Positions 54,192-59,088 of a DNA stretch of 59,088 bases are shown in pieces (the first letter of the stretch is position 1; each line of letters opens with the position of its first letter). A program made the translations under genes and the position numbers. A model generated the notes under the pieces. That model was not told the origin of the DNA and made no database searches. It saw only the letters and a program-made list of their open reading frames with translations. The DNA comes from Deltaproteobacteria bacterium. Lineage in GTDB: Bacteria; Desulfobacterota; Desulfobacteria; Desulfobacterales; SpSt-501. Location: assembly GCA_016219005.1 (NCBI GenBank), contig JACRCN010000086.1, positions 1 to 59,088 on the forward strand, in the 5' to 3' direction.

Positions 54192-55679
54192 ATGAGATGG
54201 TTTAAACTGAATACACTGCGAATCAAACTTCTTGTTCCGGCCGTTCTGACAACGACGATTTTGCTGCTGAGCCTGGGGGCATTCATGGGCCTGCGGACGA
54301 AAGCGAACATGTCCGCCATCTTGACGTCCAAGGCAGAATCCATGGCCGCTTTTCTGGAAAAAGTGGGTATCCCCTACATTCTCAATTTCGACTATCCTTC
54401 ATTGGACGGGATAGTGGCCCAGGCTGTCAAAGATCCTGAGGTGGAATTCGTTGTCTATTACGATGCGAAAGGCAAGATCCTCACCCAGAACAGTAAGGAG
54501 AAGCCGGCGGCTGAGGACACGCTGTTCTGGGAGCGGGAACTCATAGATCCGGATAGCAAGGCTGTTGTCGGCCGAATGAAATTTGCCTTCAGCCTGCGCG
54601 GGCTGGCGCATCAGTATCGCCAGGATGCAATCGCCATAGCAGCGGCCGTCGGCGGGGGCGGTTTCCTGGTTGTTCTGTCCCTGTTTTTCGTTATTCGGCG
54701 GAGCACCAAACCCCTGGACGCCGCCATTGGCAAAATTGCGGAGAGTTCGAAACAGGTCGCTGGCGCCTCCGACCGGGTGTCTTCGACCAGTCAACAGCTG
54801 GCAGACGGCACCTCGCAGCAGGCGGCATCCATCGAGGAGACGTCCTCTTCTTTAGAGGAGATGTCCTCCATGACCACGCAGAACGCGGACAACGCCCAGC
54901 AGGCCAACACCCTGATGGGCGAGGCCAGGCAGGTGGTGGGTACGGCCAACGAGTCCATGGGACAACTGACCGCGTCCATGGCCGAGATCACCAAGGCGAG
55001 TGAAGAGACCTCCAAGATCATCAAGACCATCGACGAGATCGCCTTCCAGACCAACCTGCTGGCCCTCAATGCAGCGGTGGAAGCAGCCCGTGCGGGCGAA
55101 GCCGGCGCCGGGTTTGCGGTGGTTGCCGATGAGGTACGCAACCTCGCCATGCGTTCGGCTGATGCCGCACGGAACACGGCCGCGCTGATCGAAGGCACGG
55201 TCAGTAAAGTCAAGGACGGTTCAGGGATTGTGGCCAAAACCAACTCGGCATTCTCACAGGTGGCGGACAGCGTGCAAAAAGCAACCGGTGTGATCGGTGA
55301 AATCGCTGCCGCCTCGCGCGACCAAGCTCAAAGCATAGCACAGATCAGCACGGCAGTGGCGTCCATGGACAAGATGGTTCAAGAAGCGGCGGCCAACGCG
55401 GAGGAATCCGCCGCGCTCAGCGTCGAGATGAGCACTCAGGCAGACACGCTTATGTCTGTGGTGGACAAACTGGCAGGGTTGGTCGGCGGGGATAAAGCAA
55501 GAACGATCGGAAGACCTAAAAAAGTTCTCCGCGCACAAAAGGCCGCTTCTCCAGTCCCAGCCGGCCAAGCTTCAGTGCCAAACAAATTTAAAGGCAAAAA
55601 ATCAGCTTCATCTTCCTCTCGATCACCTCGTCCCGAGGAGGTTATCCCCTTGGATGAGGCGGACTTCAAGGATTTTTAG
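54192..55679 (+). CDS. Methyl-accepting chemotaxis protein
   Basis: 495 aa chemoreceptor. Membrane segments at about 10-33 and 145-167 bracket a small periplasmic domain of about 110 residues. The cytosolic hairpin tip has the conserved block [23 protein letters not shown]. The C-terminus ends in DEADFKDF, a typical delta-proteobacterial tail. AGGAG lies 8 bases before the ATG. Adjacent to a PstS-like binding protein with the same orientation. Confidence 0.93.
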   Translation: MRWFKLNTLRIKLLVPAVLTTTILLLSLGAFMGLRTKANMSAILTSKAESMAAFLEKVGIPYILNFDYPSLDGIVAQAVKDPEVEFVVYYDAKGKILTQNSKEKPAAEDTLFWERELIDPDSKAVVGRMKFAFSLRGLAHQYRQDAIAIAAAVGGGGFLVVLSLFFVIRRSTKPLDAAIGKIAESSKQVAGASDRVSSTSQQLADGTSQQAASIEETSSSLEEMSSMTTQNADNAQQANTLMGEARQVVGTANESMGQLTASMAEITKASEETSKIIKTIDEIAFQTNLLALNAAVEAARAGEAGAGFAVVADEVRNLAMRSADAARNTAALIEGTVSKVKDGSGIVAKTNSAFSQVADSVQKATGVIGEIAAASRDQAQSIAQISTAVASMDKMVQEAAANAEESAALSVEMSTQADTLMSVVDKLAGLVGGDKARTIGRPKKVLRAQKAASPVPAGQASVPNKFKGKKSASSSSRSPRPEEVIPLDEADFKDF

Positions 55680-55739
55680 CGGGCTGATCGAGACTTCTCC
55701 GGTCACCGGCCGCAAGCACCCGGAATTTAAATCGCTATC

Positions 55740-56105
55740 AACGGCAGGATCGAACGATTCTGCCGCAACGATTTTCTCAGGCGGATGGAGAATATTTTGG
55801 TTGAAACCCAAACCTCCTGTTACGCATGGGCTTTGATGCCCAACCACTTTCACCCGCTGCTGAGAACCGGAAATACCCCCATCGCACGGATGATGAGTCA
55901 GATGCTGAGCGGCAGCGCGGGCAGGTTCAATCGCTTGCAGCGTCGCGCCGGACATCTGTTTCAAAATCGCTGCAAATCCATTTTCTGCCAAGAAAAGCCG
56001 TACCTGTTGGAATTGGTGCGCCGCACCCATTTGAATCCATGCCAGCCAAGCAGGTGGCCGCTTTCAAGCAACTGGATCGATACCGGTACAACGGTGAAAA
56101 TTACA
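55740..56105 (+). pseudogene. Decayed Y1 (IS200/REP-associated) transposase
   Basis: The frame from 55785 encodes YAWALMPNHFHPLLRTG with the HUH-type His-x-His, GHLFQNRCKSIFCQE and ELVRRTHLNP, matching Y1_Tnp/RAYT transposases. The N-terminal 50 or so residues (including the first strand before the HUH motif) are missing. Just after HLNP, near 56038, the homology jumps to another frame, which continues as QLDRYRYNGEN. So it is truncated and frameshifted, a transposon remnant. Confidence 0.75.
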
Positions 56106-56553
56106 TGAGTGCCCCCTGCAGGATTTTCATCACCGCATCGCCGCCGCTCGATTTAACATAGGAAAGGATCTCCGGCACGAATTTGCCGACCATGTCGGGA
56201 TTCATCCCCAACTTGGAAAATGGCTCCGCCAGGCTCGACAGACCGCCAAGAGAACCGGCGCCGCCGGGAAGCTTGGATAAACTCGAGGCCGCCCCCCCGG
56301 CTGCAGGAGCGGCGCTCAGCAGGGAATCCATATCGGGCACCGTTGCGGCGACCTTACTGAAGTCATTGGCGCCGAGCTTGCCCTTGGCGTAATCGAAAAT
56401 GGCACCGGCGCCTCCCTTGGCCTGTTGCTGGGTTACACCCAAATTCTGGGTCAACATCGATACCAGGTCCGCCGCCAAAACCGAAGACCCTCCCGGAAGC
56501 ATGCAAGCAACGGCAACCAGAAAATGACACAACGCCAAACGTCCGAGTTTCAT
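56101..56553 (-). CDS. Secreted DUF2780 protein (VcgC/VcgE-like)
   Basis: 150 aa. A signal peptide (cleavage near VLAAD) is followed by a DUF2780 domain: LTQNLGVTQQQAKGGAGAIFDYAKGKL, DMDSLLSAAP and KFVPEILSYVKSSGG. The Gly-Gly-rich loop GGAGSLGGLSSLAE is usual. AAAGGAGG lies 9 bases before the ATG at 56553; the longer upstream frame has no such site. Function unknown. Confidence 0.85.
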   Translation of the reverse strand: MKLGRLALCHFLVAVACMLPGGSSVLAADLVSMLTQNLGVTQQQAKGGAGAIFDYAKGKLGANDFSKVAATVPDMDSLLSAAPAAGGAASSLSKLPGGAGSLGGLSSLAEPFSKLGMNPDMVGKFVPEILSYVKSSGGDAVMKILQGALM

Positions 56554-56728
56554 TTTGACCTCCTTTCTGCTGAAAACGCATGACGAAGGATATCTCCGTC
56601 TCAGAGTTATGACCGAAAATAAGAAATTCTTTTTTAGTGTCAAACATAGAAAAGAATCTGCTCGGAAATTTGAGCCCATGGTGCGGATAGGCCTATTCCA
56701 CGGGTGTCTTTGGTGATATAAGCCTGCG

Positions 56729-57964
56729 GTGCGCCCGACATCCTTCAATCCGGTTCAAGCGTCATCATCCTTGCTGCGGCATGAGCCTTTCGCGCTGTTT
56801 TTGTGCGCGCGCATATCGACCGCGCTCGCTTACCAGGTACTGGGTGTCGCCGTGGGATGGCAGATGTATGAGATCACCGGCAGCGCCTGGTATCTGGGCC
56901 TGGTCGGGCTCGCGCAGTTCCTGCCGTTGTTTCTTTTGACGCTTGTGGTGGGTCAGGTTGCAGACCGTTATGATCGCCGCATGATTGCGAGCCTCTGCCA
57001 GGTCGTGCAGGGGCTTGCGGCATGTGCCCTGGCCGTTGCCAGTTTCGGCGACTGGCAGAGCAAGGAGAGCATTCTCGCCATCGTGTTGGCCGCCGGAGCG
57101 GCGCGTGCGTTCGAGATGCCCACGATGCAGGCGCTCCTGCCCGGGCTGGTGCCCGCCCCTTTCATCCCGCGGGCTGTCACCGCGTCGGCTTCGGCGCTTC
57201 AGACCGCATCCATCGTGGGGCCTGCATTGGGAGGGCTGCTGCACGCGATGGGAACGGGCACGGTGTATCTGACGGCGGGTGTTCTGTTTTGCGCGGCGAG
57301 CGTATTCATTTATCTGATCCGCATCCCGCGGGCCGCATCCCGGCGCGAACCGGTCAGTCTCCGGTCGGTTTTCGCCGGCATCGACTTCATCCGCAGCCGA
57401 CCGGAGATTCTCGGCGCCATCTCGCTCGATCTCTTTGCCGTGCTCCTCGGCGGGGCAACCGCCCTGCTCCCGATCTATGCAAGGGACATCCTGTTAACGG
57501 GACCCTGGGGATTGGGTCTTCTGCGCTCGGCCCCGGCCGTCGGTGCGCTGGCGATGTCGGCGATCCTGACCTGCTTGCCCCTTCAACGCCGCGCGGGAAA
57601 AATCATGCTCGGCGCTGTGGCCGTCTTCAGTATGGCTACGATCGTCTTTGCACTGTCGACCTCGTTTTCCCTATCCCTCTGCGCGCTGGTGATTCTGGGT
57701 GCAGCGGATATGATCAGCGTCGTTATCCGACAATCTCTGGTACAGATCAGGACGCCGGATGAGATGCGCGGGCGCGTCAGCGCCGTAAACGCGATGTTCA
57801 TCGGAACCTCAAACCAGCTGGGGGAGTTCGAGTCGGGCGCAACCGCCGCCTGGTTCGGCGTCGTTCCGGCTGTTCTGATCGGCGGCATCGGCACGATCCT
57901 CGTCGTTCTGGTATGGATGAAGTTGTTTCCGCAGCTGGCGCAAGTCGATTCCCTGGAAGGCTGA
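56729..57964 (+). CDS. MFS exporter, EntS-like
   Basis: 411 aa with about twelve membrane segments. The N-terminal FALFLCARISTALAYQVLGV, VVGQVADRYDRRMI (motif A) and RGRVSAVNAMFIGTSNQLGEFESG match the enterobactin-exporter EntS type. Substrate unknown. Start is a GTG at 56729; a later start is possible. Divergent from the DUF2780 gene with about 175 bases between. Positions 57965-58219 behind it show nothing recognisable. Confidence 0.85.
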   Translation: MRPTSFNPVQASSSLLRHEPFALFLCARISTALAYQVLGVAVGWQMYEITGSAWYLGLVGLAQFLPLFLLTLVVGQVADRYDRRMIASLCQVVQGLAACALAVASFGDWQSKESILAIVLAAGAARAFEMPTMQALLPGLVPAPFIPRAVTASASALQTASIVGPALGGLLHAMGTGTVYLTAGVLFCAASVFIYLIRIPRAASRREPVSLRSVFAGIDFIRSRPEILGAISLDLFAVLLGGATALLPIYARDILLTGPWGLGLLRSAPAVGALAMSAILTCLPLQRRAGKIMLGAVAVFSMATIVFALSTSFSLSLCALVILGAADMISVVIRQSLVQIRTPDEMRGRVSAVNAMFIGTSNQLGEFESGATAAWFGVVPAVLIGGIGTILVVLVWMKLFPQLAQVDSLEG

Positions 57965-58219
57965 GGCGACCGGCGCCAAGGCCGGAGCATAATGCCAAAT
58001 GGCGGGTAAGGGGGCATGCCTGTTTTCATGTGTTTCAATTAAAGAGACGGATTGCAGTTGATCAAGCCTGCCTCGTGGAGCGCGCATCGCTGCTCCGGGA
58101 GCTCTGCTCCATGTAATTTGCCGGTGCAATAACAACCCTATTGCCTTGCACCTTGAAGCTGATTACTTTGCCTGCAAATCGCATCGGCTCCCCAATTACC
58201 AATTCCCATCGGAGGCACT

Positions 58220-58849
58220 TTGAAAGCATTCCTTTTTCTTGCCGTTTTTCTCATGGCATCATGTGCGTCGGTTCCTATGCAGGAAAGCTATCTTCTTTCC
58301 GTTGAAAAAAGAATGCAGGCGAGCGAGCACTGGAAGGTTCTGGGAAAAGAGATTGCCGCAGAGGTGCAGGGATCTATCGAAAAACAATCGAATGAACAAA
58401 AGCAAAATCATCACGCAAGTGCGGTATACATATCCGACGTGGACCAGTCTTCCTTTGGCCGTGCAATGTATACCGTTCTCACGACTGAGTTTGTCAAACA
58501 TAACGTAGCCATATCACAGGACGCAAACGCCCGCTTCAGGCTGGACTGGTCGGTACAACCGGTTGTTCACAAGGCCGAACGAAAAGACAGTCCGAGCCTG
58601 GTGTACATTATTTTTGTTGGAATTCCGCAGGCAGTTTTTCTAGGAGAAGCCGACTTCGGTTTTCGAAGCAAACCGCATACTGAAGTAATAGTAACTTTTC
58701 GACTAAAAAATAATGACATCGATAGTTACCGCCAGACGCATATTTATGCAATCAATGATGCCGACATCGATCATTATTGGGAAATTTCAGAGCAAGGCAT
58801 GGTTTCGACTTCTTCAAAAACAGCTCCCCATATTCCTCTCAATGAGTAA
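58220..58849 (+). CDS. Putative lipoprotein of unknown function
   Basis: 209 aa. The signal peptide ends in a clear lipobox LMASCAS. The mature part is a mixed alpha/beta domain with no motif I recognise. TTG start at 58220 with GGAGG 4 bases before it. Codon use is more AT-rich than the surrounding chromosome, suggesting a different origin. The remaining 239 bases of the window (58850-59088) hold nothing recognisable. Confidence 0.65.
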   Translation: MKAFLFLAVFLMASCASVPMQESYLLSVEKRMQASEHWKVLGKEIAAEVQGSIEKQSNEQKQNHHASAVYISDVDQSSFGRAMYTVLTTEFVKHNVAISQDANARFRLDWSVQPVVHKAERKDSPSLVYIIFVGIPQAVFLGEADFGFRSKPHTEVIVTFRLKNNDIDSYRQTHIYAINDADIDHYWEISEQGMVSTSSKTAPHIPLNE

Positions 58850-59088
58850 TTAATGCTTTTAAGTAATACCAGGCCGGGCTGAGAGGGATTAGTATTCATA
58901 CCTTTACCGTCACATTCTGCTTCTCAGACAACTTTTTCCCTGGCAAAAATTTCCTTGGATGGGGTTGGCTGCGCTCCCTGAAGGCCATTTGGCATAGTCA
59001 TCGGTCGCCAACGGGATAATCCGCGTAAATTGCGGTTGACCGTGTGTAAAGTTTTGTAACGAACCGGCCGCCACATCTTTACAAATTA

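Overview
The window is a roughly 59 kb, GC-rich, densely coded bacterial chromosome segment. It looks like a Desulfobacterota (delta-proteobacterial) genome. The grounds are a tRNA-tufB operon, PxxKW, DUF3568-like and DVU0524-like proteins, a selenocysteine-decoding candidate together with selA, and several CXXC-rich small proteins. This placement is an inference from gene content; no rRNA gene is present to test it.

Layout. Positions 1-1004 hold the start of tuf and four tRNA genes in the classical thrU-tyrU-glyT-thrT-tufB order on the minus strand. Positions 1168-15259 are mostly housekeeping genes: an MltD-type lytic transglycosylase, an RluB-type pseudouridine synthase, argJ, a small dual-CXXC protein with an in-frame UGA and a good SECIS-like hairpin, an AEC transporter, truA, an aminotransferase, a plant-type phosphofructokinase, an LpoA/Leu-binding-like lipoprotein and a class II aldolase. 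An AT-rich island with an MFS transporter (15260-17490) is followed by two small genes behind a sigma-28-like promoter. Then come hisF-hisH-mazG-cvpA (minus strand) and, divergently, phoH-pgpH-ybeY-nnr-tsaE-lysC.

Positions 28798-42836 carry a DUF3568-like lipoprotein, rfbB-pyrF, a CheD-HDOD fusion, selA, a TPR protein, gmhA, a deoxyhypusine-synthase-like protein, an FmdB-type zinc ribbon with hemC and cobA-hemD (tetrapyrrole synthesis), a STAS protein, moaA and an adenosine-specific kinase. Positions 42963-46200 are an accessory patch: small orphan genes, a phage-like ORF, an MFS transporter and a decayed duplicate of a neighbouring orphan. Positions 46431-53043 are an M20 amidohydrolase plus a complete Dpp/Opp-type ABC importer. 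The window closes with a PstS-like binding protein paired with a chemoreceptor, a decayed Y1 transposase, a DUF2780 protein, an EntS-like MFS exporter and a lipoprotein.

Most notable: (1) the probable selenoprotein at 5561-5752, supported by a bSECIS candidate and by selA in the same window; (2) three pairs of inverted GCTGGAAGCTCGAAGC-type repeats, one of which appears to have extended the C-terminus of YbeY; (3) a CheD-HDOD fusion keeping the CheD Cys/His pair; (4) a sigma-28-like promoter ahead of two flagellum-associated small genes; (5) a binding protein-chemoreceptor pair without transporter genes.
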